From Astrothelium macrocarpum (taxonomy: Eukaryota; Ascomycota; Dothideomycetes; Trypetheliales; Trypetheliaceae): a DNA stretch of 64,000 nucleotides. Shown piece by piece: positions 24,131 to 35,792 of the stretch. The notes beneath the pieces were generated by a model. The model was given only the letters and a program-made list of their open reading frames with translations, ran no database searches and had not been told where the DNA came from. The position numbers and the translations under genes are program-made. Position 1 is the stretch's first letter, and every line of letters begins with the position of its first letter. The stretch is from contig JAGEMR010000104.1 in the NCBI GenBank assembly GCA_021030915.1, positions 42,214-106,213 of the forward strand, in the 5' to 3' direction.

Positions 24131-25229
24131 GTTCTCCAGACGCTTCAACTCTCGTCAATGATACAGCCGCACTGGAAGTATTCTAGTGAGCTACACTTTC
24201 AGACATGATGCAGTCCAGGTGCTAATTGACAGTTTCTGAGTTTCGACTTTTGAACTTATAGATGCTCCACCAGTGCGACAAGTACCCTTAGTAATCGTAC
24301 TCCACGCAACGGGGCGTGATGATTACCGGTGACTACCATGCTCAATTAGGATCAGAATCTGGCTGCACGAGTGGCCAATCGTGTCGATAGCGGACGCCAT
24401 ATTAGGTGCTTCTATCTCCATGCATAGAGCATGGGTTGCCCGAATGCAACCGGTCAGATGGTAGACGCGAAGACAGAAAAGAGGAGCTGTTGACATAGAT
24501 ACTGCCACTAACGCCGGTCGTTTTATTTTTGAAAAATTTCCAACGCCTCCTATTGGCTTCACAGTCGTGATTTATTTGTGGATCTTTTGTGGAGGGCAAT
24601 CAGAGATGGCCAATGTGAGTTTGAGGTCCCGTTCTAACTAACTAGATTTGGTCTAGCTCTTATCATGCTGTCGATGATCCGCTTCAGGTACATTTCAACT
24701 CCAACGAAGCACCTCGAAACCTTTCACAATCCAGATTCGGACGGTTTTCAGCTTTGGAACTTGGCAATTCTCATCAGGCAATCATACGCATCCGTTTCTT
24801 ATCGGGAATATCTTCTCGGTTGAGCTTGAGACCCTATTAGGATCCAATGGAGCCTCTTCACGACGCACATCGCTCTTCCATCATCGCTTGTCATCTACTC
24901 GTCCAAAGCTTAGCCCAACATTGATACTATGCTTCGTATGTTTCGCGCTTGAAGCACCTTAGGCATTGCACAGCTTATCGAGTATCCGGTAACCGAAACT
25001 GAAATATGTGGGCCAAGAAAAGACATGCTATGGAGCACTGATTCCCTCCTTTTATCCCTAATGCTCTGGGCTACAAAGCCCAATGACTGACCTTTCATGC
25101 CGAGCAGGTTCTGTAGATTCCAGCGACCAGTATGGATGTGAAGGTTTAGACGCTCATCGATGCGACCAGCAAATAAAGGATTAGTGATGAACTGCAAACC
25201 CTTTGGAACCTGATTTGTCGTACGAATAA

Positions 25230-25650
25230 TTAATCAGTCTTATTGGTGTAGCTTTTGGTGAATGCCTCAATGTAGCAATCGATGCCTATTGACACAGAGG
25301 CACAAACTACAGACAGGATTGCCGTCGTCACGGCAAAGACAATGAGTATGAGCGCGAAACGGGTGCTTTCAAAGCTGTCTTCGGGAACCAAACTACGCTT
25401 CATAAATCGGCACGTGGGTGGTCCGTGAACGTAAAAGATCAAGAATGAGCTCAAGATGGTCGCCAACAAGGTCAACGCGATGACACTCTTGTGCAAGGCC
25501 TACCACCGTCTCGACTCCTCAGGTCTAACTTTGGAGTGGTACGAAGTGGTTATTCGTATCGACATGGCTTTTAGCGTCATCATACTAAAGATAGCGCCTG
25601 ACACCATCGGCCCTATAGATGAACGCAAGATGGTGATGAAGAAGTCGGCC
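25230..25650 (-). pseudogene. Possible remnant of a small membrane protein
   Basis: From an ATG at about 25650 the minus strand reads MADFFITILRSSIGPMVSGA onward, meets one TAG, then continues in the same frame to 25230. The downstream part has two hydrophobic segments (SVIALTLLATILSSFLIFYV and FALILIVFAVTTAILSVVCA). No splice signal removing the stop was evident, so a nonsense-mutated gene is likely. Family not recognised. Confidence 0.3.
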
Positions 25651-26681
25651 ATGTGCCAAGACGCTTATGAACGCCTTCCGTGGGACCTATGAGGAACGCT
25701 TTCGGTATCTCCTGGTTGATATCAAGAACGCCAACGAGGCTGTAATGACTGGGACTTGGCAGCCTTATCCAGAACTCTGGGGACGCTTACCCGTAGAAGG
25801 TGACTGTCTTCATAGAGATTTGACGGCGGCCATCCGTGAGATAAGCACAGCGTCGCTATATGGTCTGTGACATGTCGCACGACGACATCCTCGCGTCAAG
25901 AGACTAGAATACGGATTAACGTCAGAAATTAGAAGCAGACTTTTGCTGCCTTATATGGCACTAATTACTGGGTAGTTCCCTGACTAACGAGCTTTGCTCA
26001 AGCCTATGGCCGTTGAAGAGACGTAGCTGAGGACTGAAAAGTCACGATATCGCTAAGATGTCTCCCAAGCAATGGCGCGACCTGCTGGTGAAGCACATGG
26101 AGATGTCAATGCGAATCCCAGTGAACCAGAGAAGCTCAATCAAACGAATCATCTATTGATCATAACGCTAAACACAAGATCCATGGACCTATTGGGCAAA
26201 GACAGTGGAGAAATGAGTTTTGATAAACTCGACCACATGATTTAGTGTATTCTGTTAATTCCCGATCGGGTAAACCTTAGGGATGGTTCCAAGAGCATCG
26301 AGGCAACGGTGGCTCAGCGTCACGGGATTTGCCGGGCACTACAAAAGCAACATTCTAAGAACGAGCTGTACAATGAGAAAAATGATTTCACGAAGCACGC
26401 GCTAGGCTGAACAAGCAGAATATCTTTCAAGAGGAATATCGTTGATGAATGGCTGGGTTTTGACCACAATCATAGACCTTTTGCTGAACGCTGGGTCCTG
26501 CGCATTAACTTTTACGATATGGTATGATACAGTGGTAAAATGGAGTTGCGGACAAGTACGATCTGATGAACAGTACGTGAATGCTAAACTAAAGAGTGAT
26601 ACGGGTGAGTGAGTAATATACGCTTGCTAGCTTCGCTGGGGCTAAAACCTGAAACAGTAGAACCCGGAGCCAAATCTAGGC

Positions 26682-27969
26682 CTACAGATTGGAACGAGAA
26701 AAGGAGCAGCACGTGAATCCTGATTTTGAGGACAGCACGTCAATACTCGGCTCTGGAATAGAACGCCGATGCCGACTACAAGCTGCCTCCTCAAAAATTT
26801 GTGTGGACTTATCAACACTTTTAGAAACGGGGGTATAGCGTTGGAATACCTCCTCAATTTCGTCTAGCATCTCTTCCCTTATCTCCAGCATCATAAAGAA
26901 GCATCCAGCCGTTGTCAAAATTGTACATCCACCAAACGGGAAACAAACTACATGGGGAGTGTTTGAAGACAAGACAGGGGTCTCGGGCCTCCAGAAAATT
27001 TATTGCCTAGTTGCTACCATATGCAAGACTAGCGGCTGATGCCCTCGTGCGCTGGGCTTTGCATTCGGCTACAAAAGTTCTCATTCCGACTGCCCAATGA
27101 AATAACACGAATGTTGCGCATCGGTCAGCTCCTGAATTGCTATGAGGATAGTTGTGAGCGTATGGACTGCCGATCAAGAACAACGTAATGCTTAGTCCAA
27201 ATCCACTGTGGGTTGTACTATGTCTGCAGCCCTGTTTGTCGGCAAACTTTGATGCGGAGATAGTGGTACTAAAGATTACGAATGTGGGCAACCAGATGCG
27301 AGAACAGAATCCTCTGATTACGCGAGTCCTGCTTGGGTGGGGAGGAGAGGTGCATAGGTAGGTACTTGACTGAGTCAGTGGAAATGACGGTAATCCGTGC
27401 GCAATGCCAGACATAATCAACCCCTCAGATAAGAATTGTTGCTTCGGATGCAATTACGCGCGGGCGCGATCCCGCCAATCTGCGTCTGCGCGGGATTACT
27501 TGGCACAAAGGTAACATTTCTTATCTTAGAGGCTCGTGGCACATGGAAAATACTTATGTAAAGGACGCCATGAATGCCCTCCAATTCCTGCATTCAGAGT
27601 AGAAAAATGCCTGGAATTGTCCGAGATCTTGCATTCTTGACAAACGCGCCTGATACTCTGCTCAGAAACTTTGCTTTTCGTGTGGCTTTTCGAAAATCGA
27701 GCAACAAAATCGGACGAGTCAGGGTACTCACCATTCTCTAGATCTTCGTGATGATCATTATCTAGTCCGTCACCGATTTCCTCCCGCTGTTCACGTATGA
27801 AACTGAAGGTGTCCCACGCTCTGGCCACTCCAAATTGACGACCGCGAAAGACTAGCTATCGCAGGAATAAAACGAGGACAAGATCTACTGACGCAACGAA
27901 CATCACCGATAGGCTGGCCAAGATGATAATCAGTACCCTCCAGCCGAGACTGTATTCGAATTTAGCCAT
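26682..27969 (-). pseudogene. Possible broken or unrecognised multi-exon gene
   Basis: An ATG at 27969 begins MAKFEYSLGWRVLIIILASL, a membrane-segment-like start. Further open stretches follow at 27828-27526, 27453-27007 and 26972-26682 on the same strand. I could not connect them with convincing splice sites and no family was recognised. It may be a decayed membrane-protein gene or chance frames. Confidence 0.2.
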
Positions 27970-29270
27970 AACACCTAAAGAATCCAACTACATGGCCGAA
28001 AGGAATCGGTAGTAGTGGGTCTGTTATTGAGGGACCTCCGAAGCTGAGTGGTGACATTTTGCAAATATAGCTTTTGGTAATTAGTGAATGATGAAAGACT
28101 GAGTATTCCCTACACGACTAGCGTTCCGAAATATAAGCCCTCGCCGATGCCCTTAATAACCCTACAGAAAGTGTACAGGGCAAGCTCGACTGCGCTCGGT
28201 TCTATCGCCGAAAGTGAGCGCTCATATGGCGATGTTTATTCGTCATCCCAGGGCATCTACTACTCTCCCTGCAAAGAAAGATGAGAGAGCAGTAGGGATT
28301 AAAATGGGTGATACCAAAAGTTCGTAAAGAGTAGGACTTTATTCACCAAATTTAGCGATGAAAGTATCCATGATGGTGACAGGTCTGATGATTCTAGTAC
28401 CTCCAGTACCCACCGTATTCGTTTCGCATGAGTGCTACAAACCAAAACATTGGTAAGCACATTGATCGAATATCCAAACAGAAATCCGCCGAATGAGTCG
28501 GGCACACTGGCGAATGCACAATCCGGGGCTGGCTGATCGTATTCTATGTAGTCGATTACAAAGTGTTGCTAAGCCGAAGAAAGAGCTATTATCAGCGTAA
28601 AGTCTAGATACCGGCTCAAGAACATGACAGCCGTAAGGCATGAACTGGCTATCGCTGTTAATCTGCGTCATTCTTTTGGCATGGTATTATCATACACAAA
28701 TAGTGTTATCGACTAATTTTGCTTAGCAATGCAGGGAATCTGTCGATAAAGTAAACTAATATTTTACTGAAGGATGCGTCATCTTGTCGATGAGCCAGTG
28801 TTGGTGTCTTCACATGATCGGAGAAAAGTATTTGTGTACGAAACTCTTAATCTCGATCAAACTTCTCGTAAGGCAGGCGCTGTAGCGATCGGACCTGAGA
28901 ACATATCTCAAACTAAATGATTGTTGAGGCTGCATCGATACCCAGTGAGATGTCAGATGACGATCATTCCCTTCCTTGACAAATTACGTTGATATTCGGC
29001 TTGATTTTGTACGCTAGCTACCTGAGTACTAGCCTACATTATCTCCACCTTGCTTTTTCGTGCTCAACTTCTTGATTGTCTAGCCTAAGCTAGCCCTGGA
29101 CTAAAACCTCGCCTAATGAGAGAAAGTCTTGGGGTGCATCCACAGTGTCTCTGATCGTATATTATCTGATCGCGAAGGTAGGTAATTCCACCATCTTATC
29201 CACAGCATAATCAACTCAATCATTTCCACAACGTTTGTCCTCAATTAATTGGCCTAGCAGCGGGGCCGTT

Positions 29271-29413
29271 AACAGCTTTTAGGAGCGAAGAAAGCTAGGT
29301 TGCCAAGCCTAGGGAGAAGAGATGAGAGGTGGAGGTGGTGGGATTCAAACCCACGACCAGCAGCAGCTACTTTTGCTTTTGGCCGCCAGTGACGCTCTTC
29401 TACCATTGCGCCA
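29271..29413 (-). mobile_element. tRNA-derived SINE
   Basis: The minus strand carries an A-box (TGGCGCAATGG, 29403-29413) and a B-box (GGGTTTGAATCC, 29341-29352) at a tRNA-like but longer spacing. The ends GGTGGTGG and CCACCACC are complementary. The anticodon-arm region is too long and the acceptor stem does not close in the normal register, which argues against a working tRNA. The part past the B-box (plus 29271-29310) is shared with the fragment at 9611-9648. Two copies with a shared Pol III head and a shared non-tRNA body fit a tRNA-derived short interspersed element. Confidence 0.6.
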
Positions 29414-30214
29414 CCACCCCTCTTGACAAATTACCGCCCTCCTGCATAACGATCTCGCTCTTAAAATCTACTTCGACTATCCCGTCTGATGACGATGGCG
29501 CTGATGAACATCTTTTCTAATCATGGGCTGCTATGCGAACTGTGCCGTCTGCATGTCGGTCATTAGAGCACCGTTCTGCGGTGCTGTAGCAAGATAGGAT
29601 GTCAGCACGCAAATAGTGCGGTCGGCAACCTTCCACCACATCATGCTTTTGGCAGTCAGTAAAACCTTAGACGAAGTGGAATACGCATGACGATGTCGAC
29701 CACGTTGAGCTAGGAGAATTGTAGAACGCGAAATCCTACATACGCTATGATGGAATTTGGTTTCCACTGCAACTTCCTTCCAGAAACAAACAACTCTTTG
29801 AAGCTGGAAAAAGCCAGATATGTTGGTGGTGTCAAGGCAGAAAAACTGCAGAAAGCAAAATACTGCATGCGTTATATGCAAGTCGATTCACCTACTTCAT
29901 CGCCCTTCCAATAGCAAAGAAAGCGTTGGGCTAATTGACCAATTGCCAGAGTGTTGGTGGCGTTGACAGAGAAAGGCTGCGGAGCGCGAAATATTGCGTA
30001 CCATCCAGCTGCAAAAAGCATCGAGCGTTGAGCCTCGATCAATCTCGATCGATAAACTAACTAGTGTGGAGCGGTTTGATCTCGATCGACGAAACAATTG
30101 GTGAAATATATTTGAACTGCAAAGTTATACCCTTTGCGATTCTCAACTGCTCGTAAACCTTCGAAGCGTAATCAAGTTTTTGGTGTGACTCTTTGATAGG
30201 TGCATTCCATTAAA

Positions 30215-31664
30215 ATGATTAATCCTCACAACACTCGTGGCATTGTCTATCTCTCACTGGGCTGGGGGCTCACGCTCATCATATACGTCATCTATGCGAT
30301 CCGAGTCTACTCGAGGTCAATACTGGTGCGATCACTTGGATCCGATGATTTCGCCCTGCTTATTTCCGTCGTGAGTCTGAGTGCAAATAAAGAGAGGCAG
30401 ATCTTAGATTGTGGCTCACACATTCAACTAGCTGCTCACTACTATGGGAAGTATCGGTGATACCCTCGCAGTCTCAAATGGCATGGGCGAACACGAGAGC
30501 ACACTGTCAGCTGCAAATATTGCACAGGTCCAAAAATGGTAGGTACTTCGAAAGTTGAAAACTCTTCTCGATGTCGTTAATATTTAGTTAGGTTTCAAAC
30601 AGATTGGATCATTGTGTTTTTGTCCTTTGGTTTCCTGCGCGCATCTGTAATGCTTTTCGTCCTTCGCCTTTTGCCGATCTATAAACGGTGGCAAAAGCGT
30701 GTGATAGTCATTGCCTTTTGTGTAAATATTGCGGTTGTCCTCATTGGTGTTATTAGCTACGGACTCAGCTGCGTCCCATTCAGAGCATGGTATCAGCAAG
30801 TGGCAGGAGCCAAATGCTTTTCTAAACACATCCTTGTTGTCACTTACCAAGTCAATGGAGGTGAGCTCTCGCCAACACTCGATTACTCCATAAGAAGCTG
30901 TCCTCGCTGACTTATGAAAGCGCTTTGTTGCGCTATTGATATAACTACGGCAATTGTTCCACAGTTCTTGCTTTGGGAGGTTAAAATGAAAAAATCTACG
31001 AAAAGAGGACTAAATGTAATCTTCGCCCTCGGCCTAATTACTTCAGGACTAAGCATTGCTCGAATCGCAACTATAAGTGATCGTGTTGAGGAGGTAGATA
31101 CGACTTGTAAGTACTTTGTTGTACCTGCAACATGGCACATGAGCTAACCGATATGGAGATCTTGCAATTCCCACAAGCATCTGTTCTCTCGTCGAGGAGA
31201 AGATGGGTATCATTATTGCATGTGGACCTGCAATACGGCAATTTGCTGCCTACGTTACGCGAGTGGGCTCTGTTTTGCCTTCCAAGGACCGTCAGAAACC
31301 TCAGGAAGACTTTACCAAGATGCGTCGCCGAATCGCCATTCGAGACATCTTGTGGTTCCGCAGTCCAAACTTGGTGTCGGGAAGAGTACTTGATGCGCAG
31401 CCAATTATGCAGCTAAAGACCTCAGAGGATGTTGAATCCGCAGCTCAGAAGTCTTTTCTTAATGAGTGGCCGCGCAAATTCGGTAATAAGCTATTTCGTA
31501 ACAATGCAAGCAAGTCGCGTACAGCTTCAGATGCCACGTCAGAGATTTCGCTATCACGGGGTACAATCCGGGATACAAATAAGACGACCCTTCTGGATCC
31601 AGAACAGAAGGAGACGGGGAGATACTATCAAGATTCAGAACTCATATCTGAGCATCAAGCTTGA
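30215..31664 (+). CDS. Fungal rhodopsin-like (Pth11-type) seven-transmembrane protein (about 407 aa)
   Basis: Plasma-membrane protein of the fungal rhodopsin-domain family, which includes Pth11-like GPCR-type receptors. Exons: 30215-30370, 30432-30538, 30592-30860, 30921-31106, 31159-31664. The last acceptor could also be 31144, but that intron would be only 37 nt. All junctions keep frame. Family hallmarks: SDDFALLIS after the first helices, NGMGEHESTLS, WFQTDWIIVFLSFGFLRASV, RLLPIYKRW, YGLSCVPFRAWYQ, ITTAIVPQFLLWEVKM and SICSLVEEKMGIIIACGPAIR. A cytoplasmic, Ser/Thr-rich tail of about 130 residues follows. There is no N-terminal CFEM domain. Read as simple ORFs it looks shattered, but the introns explain every break. 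Confidence 0.85.
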
Positions 31665-33079
31665 AAACGCTTAGTCGAGGTACAACCACGCCACGACCGG
31701 CTTAGCTGCCCCAGGATGGCTACGGCTGCGAAGGACTGTATTGATGGAAAGACCGGAACGCAAACACATGCAATACTGCGCATTTCATGATGGCAATCTG
31801 TTAGCGTAAGCAGACAGCAGTGATGGATATTGTCGTTTTGACTATTCCATGGTTCATGAGTCCCAAATTTTGGCACTTTACCGGACAAAGAATGTCAATA
31901 AAAGTACCTTCTTATGTCCCGAGGCTAGAGATCGAATAGACTTTCAGCGGAGTAGCATCACTGAAGTACGTCCAAGAAAACACCAACTTCCCTATTTCAA
32001 CGCTTCACGCTTGCTCTGGAGACGATAATACCGCGTAGATAGTCACAAACTATATCAATGGTGTTTCTATGCATCCTCTTAACGACAATTAAAGTGCGGT
32101 CGTGACCGAGGAGCTGGAGGGTCATATCAAGACTTTAAATTCTCTTCATCGCTCTTCACTAGGAAGGTCACCTCGCATCGTCGATCTCTCCTAAATGTTG
32201 TTACAGAAGACTTTCCGAGACGACTAGAAGCTTGAGAAGGCGCTGAGTGCTGAACACATGTTCTGTCACAATGACCCTTTGGTATCAAACGTCATCGTCA
32301 ACGCAAAAATGCTCAAGATCACTGTCACTATCGATTAGGGGTATTTTGGCTTCTTTCCCGAAGAGTTCGATCTTCCATTTTGTAAGCGATCGGGCCCTTC
32401 AGCTGTGATTAATGGGAAACGGATGACATTGACAAGTTACTAGAGTTTATTAGTGATTGTAAGATGAACTTACATGAACTTTCGAATGGCTAGACTGAAT
32501 TTGCGGAGGGGCATTAGGTGGCTTCAGCTTGCAATCGCTTGGAGCCTGCCCAATTCGTACCGTGACACGCACCGCGAAGAGCATCCATGGTACAATGTGC
32601 CAATAGTTGGCATAAGGCACGCAGTCTGGCAAGTCTCCCCTGGCGATTTAAATGAGTAAGTGGTGGGGATATGGAGGGGAATAATCAAGAAAATATATCC
32701 ACGGCTGCAGAGTACAGCGCACTCAGATGAAATTGGTGTCAGCAATGAAAGTTCTAAACTTGGCGCGTCCAAGAACTCTAACAATGGTCTGTCCTAGTAG
32801 TGGAGACATAGATTGTAGCAGAGCTGGAGCGTTCTTGATTTTTACCTTGGCTTGAAAATTATCTACCATTATACATTGAAAATGGTATCAAGGTACGCCA
32901 GATACATGAGTATCCGGCGGCAGCCACAGGCTCATTTCATTTGATATCTTGATTCTTCGGCGAAGCTTCGTACAAGGCTGAAAATCAGGGTACTAAAGGG
33001 CGAAACCAGAGAATGCGAAATCAAGCCTGCGATTCGTCGATGTACTAAGTAAGGTAGAGGTAGCTAAAGTATTGAGTGG
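31665..33079. other. Intergenic, left of the transposon
   Basis: No gene recognised. Short motif-free frames only; one opposed pair (32450-32784) is a mutual shadow. Confidence 0.45.
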
Positions 33080-33159
33080 CAGGCATCCTAGCAAAATAGG
33101 TGGGACCACACAACCCGCGTTCCCCCATCAACCCCACCAAATTTGCTAGTAAACAGTGG
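33080..33159 (+). repeat. Left terminal inverted repeat of the mariner-type element
   Basis: Begins CAGGCATCCTAGCAAAATAG and ends GTAAACAGTGG. It is the exact reverse complement of 34490-34569; similarity becomes patchy just inside. Confidence 0.95.
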
Positions 33160-33231
33160 ATATTCTGGGCCATTTCATCATAACATATTGAAATTGAAGC
33201 AATTTTATTAGTTAGCTAGCTTTTCACCTCA

Positions 33232-34398
33232 TTAAAATTTGGTGGAGAGACCTTGATTATCCAAACATGCATGCATGCGATCCTGTATGATCAACACGTG
33301 TTTGTTGATTTCATTCTGAGTCAATTGATCCCATTCATAACGAATAGCCCTGACAAGCTGCTCCTGTGTGAGAGAACCACGATGGTTTACACGAATTCGC
33401 TGCTTGATGATCCTCCAAATGATTTCAATGATGCTGAAGTCAGGGCTATAAGGGCAGTTTGTGTATGATTTGATGCCATGCTTCTGCTTGAAGCTCACAA
33501 CAGGATTGTGCTTAGAGCGATTACCATGAGCGCTATCTCCATCCTCTTCAAGCATAATATGCTCTCGAAGGTGCTCAGGCAGAGTAGCCTGATGTTCGCG
33601 CAGAGCAGGCAAATAGATGCTTTCCAAGATTTCCATATATTGCTCTTGTGTGAGATTGCCAGCTCCTTCTTGATCCCAATACAAATGCAGCTCAGTCTTG
33701 AAATTCCAGCCAACAGCAGCCCAATAGTGTAATGTGGTGTTATTTCTTTGAGATTTGAACTGCATACAATCAGGTTCACAGCGCTCCCAGCACTGTCGAG
33801 TGACCCAGCAGTGATTCTCCTGGCCAATAGCAAAATGAGTCTCGTCAGAGAAATGTACCAGCTTCCAATCCTCATCCGTCCAGCTAAGATGGTCTCTGAC
33901 GAAATCAATTCGTTTCTCTTTTGATTTTGGTTTGATGTATCCGCCCCAGCATGTCTTACAGCGATAGTAGCCTCGTTCAGCAAGCCGCCTCTGCAATGTG
34001 TAAGCTGTACAAGGGAGATTCAGCTGAAGACACACATTTGGAAGTGTTAGAGCGCGATGTTCAAAGCTGAATGTGATCCAACAAAGAATAGCTGTGAGCA
34101 GAGCATGGCTGAGAATTCGATGTCGTCCTGGCTTTGTAACTGGATCTGTGTGTCTAGGAGTGACATTCTTGAGATGACGATAAGCAGTAGTATGAGGATA
34201 ATTGAGTGCTCGAAGCACTTCACGTTTGGATCGACGATGAGATGGCGAATAGTTATCTTCGACTTCAAATGCTTGCTTCAAAGCAGCTCGACGAGGTGTG
34301 CGAACGACTTTGCCTGGCTGACGAGGTAACAGCTCACAATCAGGTGTTAGCATACGACATGGATCAATGTAGCCATCAAGATTGCAGCTCACCACCAT
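33232..34398 (-). CDS. Transposase, DDE_3 / IS630-Tc1-mariner type (388 aa)
   Basis: Cut-and-paste transposase. Helix-turn-helix-like N-terminus (SKREVLRALNYPHTTAYRHL) and a second DNA-binding segment (LPNVCLQLNLPCTAYTLQRR). The catalytic triad is in HFSDETHF (first Asp), EEDGDSAHG (second Asp) and SPDFSIIEIIWRIIKQRI (Glu in place of the usual SPDLNPIE). The frame is open upstream to 34419 (TTG), but the first ATG is at 34398 (MVVSCNLDGYID). There is no stop, frameshift or intron, so it may be active. A tandem repeat of three 10-mers lies just upstream of the start. Confidence 0.93.
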   Translation of the reverse strand: MVVSCNLDGYIDPCRMLTPDCELLPRQPGKVVRTPRRAALKQAFEVEDNYSPSHRRSKREVLRALNYPHTTAYRHLKNVTPRHTDPVTKPGRHRILSHALLTAILCWITFSFEHRALTLPNVCLQLNLPCTAYTLQRRLAERGYYRCKTCWGGYIKPKSKEKRIDFVRDHLSWTDEDWKLVHFSDETHFAIGQENHCWVTRQCWERCEPDCMQFKSQRNNTTLHYWAAVGWNFKTELHLYWDQEGAGNLTQEQYMEILESIYLPALREHQATLPEHLREHIMLEEDGDSAHGNRSKHNPVVSFKQKHGIKSYTNCPYSPDFSIIEIIWRIIKQRIRVNHRGSLTQEQLVRAIRYEWDQLTQNEINKHVLIIQDRMHACLDNQGLSTKF

Positions 34399-34411
34399 GA
34401 CTGAATGAGAT

Positions 34412-34441
34412 GAAATCAAACGAAATCAAACGAAATCAAAC
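34412..34441 (+). repeat. Three tandem copies of GAAATCAAAC
   Basis: Exact 10-bp units at 34412-34421, 34422-34431 and 34432-34441, between the transposase start and the right inverted repeat. They could be subterminal transposase-binding sites or simple slippage. Confidence 0.9.
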
Positions 34442-34489
34442 GAACGAGGTATGTGGACAAAATATGTGGGTGAAATTACCCAGCATCTC

Positions 34490-34569
34490 CCACTGTTTAC
34501 TAGCAAATTTGGTGGGGTTGATGGGGGAACGCGGGTTGTGTGGTCCCACCTATTTTGCTAGGATGCCTG
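34490..34569 (-). repeat. Right terminal inverted repeat of the mariner-type element
   Basis: Exact reverse complement of 33080-33159, ending GGATGCCTG at 34569. Confidence 0.95.
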
Positions 34570-35792
34570 GTGGGTGGAAAGACCAAGGGCCTCGTCTTGC
34601 TGACTAATTAGGTACCTCCCTAGTGGCTTGACGCAGTACTTCAAGTAAATCTGCGACTGCAAACGAGTGTGCGTTCTTCTTCGATCTGCTTTGCAAATAA
34701 TTACATGCAGGCTATTCTTCCACATGTCCTTTAGATGCTTTTTTCAGCCTACAGTGCATACATGTCAGGCGATTTCTCTGGCCACGTTCGATTTATGACG
34801 CTGACAGAATTGCAGAACCAAAGCTCCAGCAGTTTGGTCACCTTGTCTTTGTTCTCATGTCGTACCCTACGCTACCTCTATATTTGCTTAGGAAGGCTTC
34901 GAATCCTCAAAGCACGAGATGCCCGCCGTGAATCGGAACCCCAGTTTTCATGATGCTATAGGTCTTTGCGTCTTGCAGGACAGCTGGATAAGAAAAAGAT
35001 TTAAGTGGAACCACAACCTTCAAGATATCATAGGACCGCTACTCACCTCCCGACGTTGAGGACAAGTCAGCGCCAGCATTCACAAGATCCCTTTGTATGG
35101 GGGCACGCAGCCACTAATAACCTACAAATGGTCTATTCATGCGCGCCTCAAGCCTCTAGCATCTTCACCTAGTATTCTACCACTTAGTGATATACCTAGT
35201 TCTTGCCGGATCACACTACAGGCTCGCCTCTTCTCCTAATGTCACCGCCCAGAGACACTGCATATTCGACTGCAGACTGTCTTCGTGACGATATTGGAGA
35301 CCAAGTTTCCAGTTCAGTAGTCGATTCCACAACAGATGACCGCTTGGATCGAAATGTCGTCAAGACAGAGCAACGCGGCAAGTTGTACTCTGTGCTGATA
35401 GTTCGGAGAACTTTCAAGGTTGTTGGGCAATGGGCCACAAGGCGAGTGGATGCAGATTTTAAGAAGTATCGTGGAGACATATCGAGGAGGACGACGCGCC
35501 TGTGCGGCGTGTCGGGGGAACAGTCCCTCGGTCTGCGGAGAGTGCACTAGGGTATTCTACCTATGTTCTAGACTTTTGGTCTCGAGGATGATAAGGTCAA
35601 CAGGCTCTTTTCAATGCGGTATGCACAGTTTTTTCTTCGAGAAACATTGATACATATGCGGGCGACAAGCCAACAAACGGTATGGATTGCGAATTGAAAC
35701 TACAGTCACCTCATTTCATGTCAGATTGTCGTCACGAAACACCGACGAGTCAAATGCACATACTGCCTGGAACCTATTATGCACGTACATGC
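34570..35792. other. Intergenic with a degenerate zinc-cluster-like frame
   Basis: No intact gene. A plus-strand frame at about 35420-35650 contains RRACAACRGNSPSVCGECTR followed by VFYLC, which resembles a Zn2Cys6 motif that has lost its middle part. It has no continuation into a regulatory domain, so at most it is a decayed transcription factor. The rest is featureless. Confidence 0.35.

Larger units (their letters stand above)
24131..30214. other. Six-kb gene-poor region with decayed frames
   Basis: No intact gene could be built. It holds two minus-strand stretches of broken coding appearance and a SINE, listed separately. Many short frames on both strands have no motif. Composition is ordinary, unlike the A+T block at the right end, so this is old non-coding or pseudogenic sequence rather than heavily RIP-mutated DNA. 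Confidence 0.45.
33080..34569 (-). mobile_element. Intact mariner/IS630-type DNA transposon (1490 bp)
   Basis: The element is bounded by 80-bp terminal inverted repeats that match at every base (33080-33159 and 34490-34569). It encodes one uninterrupted transposase on the minus strand. The tetranucleotide GTGG flanks both ends (33076-33079 and 34570-34573) and could be the target duplication. The superfamily normally duplicates TA, so a boundary at the internal TA (CATCC-TA-GC) is an alternative; in that case the target would have been a perfect palindrome. No RIP-like decay is visible, so insertion looks recent. Confidence 0.88.

Noticed and set aside
29330..29420. Functional tRNA gene on the minus strand
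   Set aside because: A- and B-boxes are present, but the acceptor stem is out of register, the anticodon arm is over-long and the adjoining sequence is repeated at 9.6 kb, so a SINE is the better explanation.
30883..31140. Minus-strand 85-codon frame
   Set aside because: Antisense to exon 4 of the rhodopsin-like gene.
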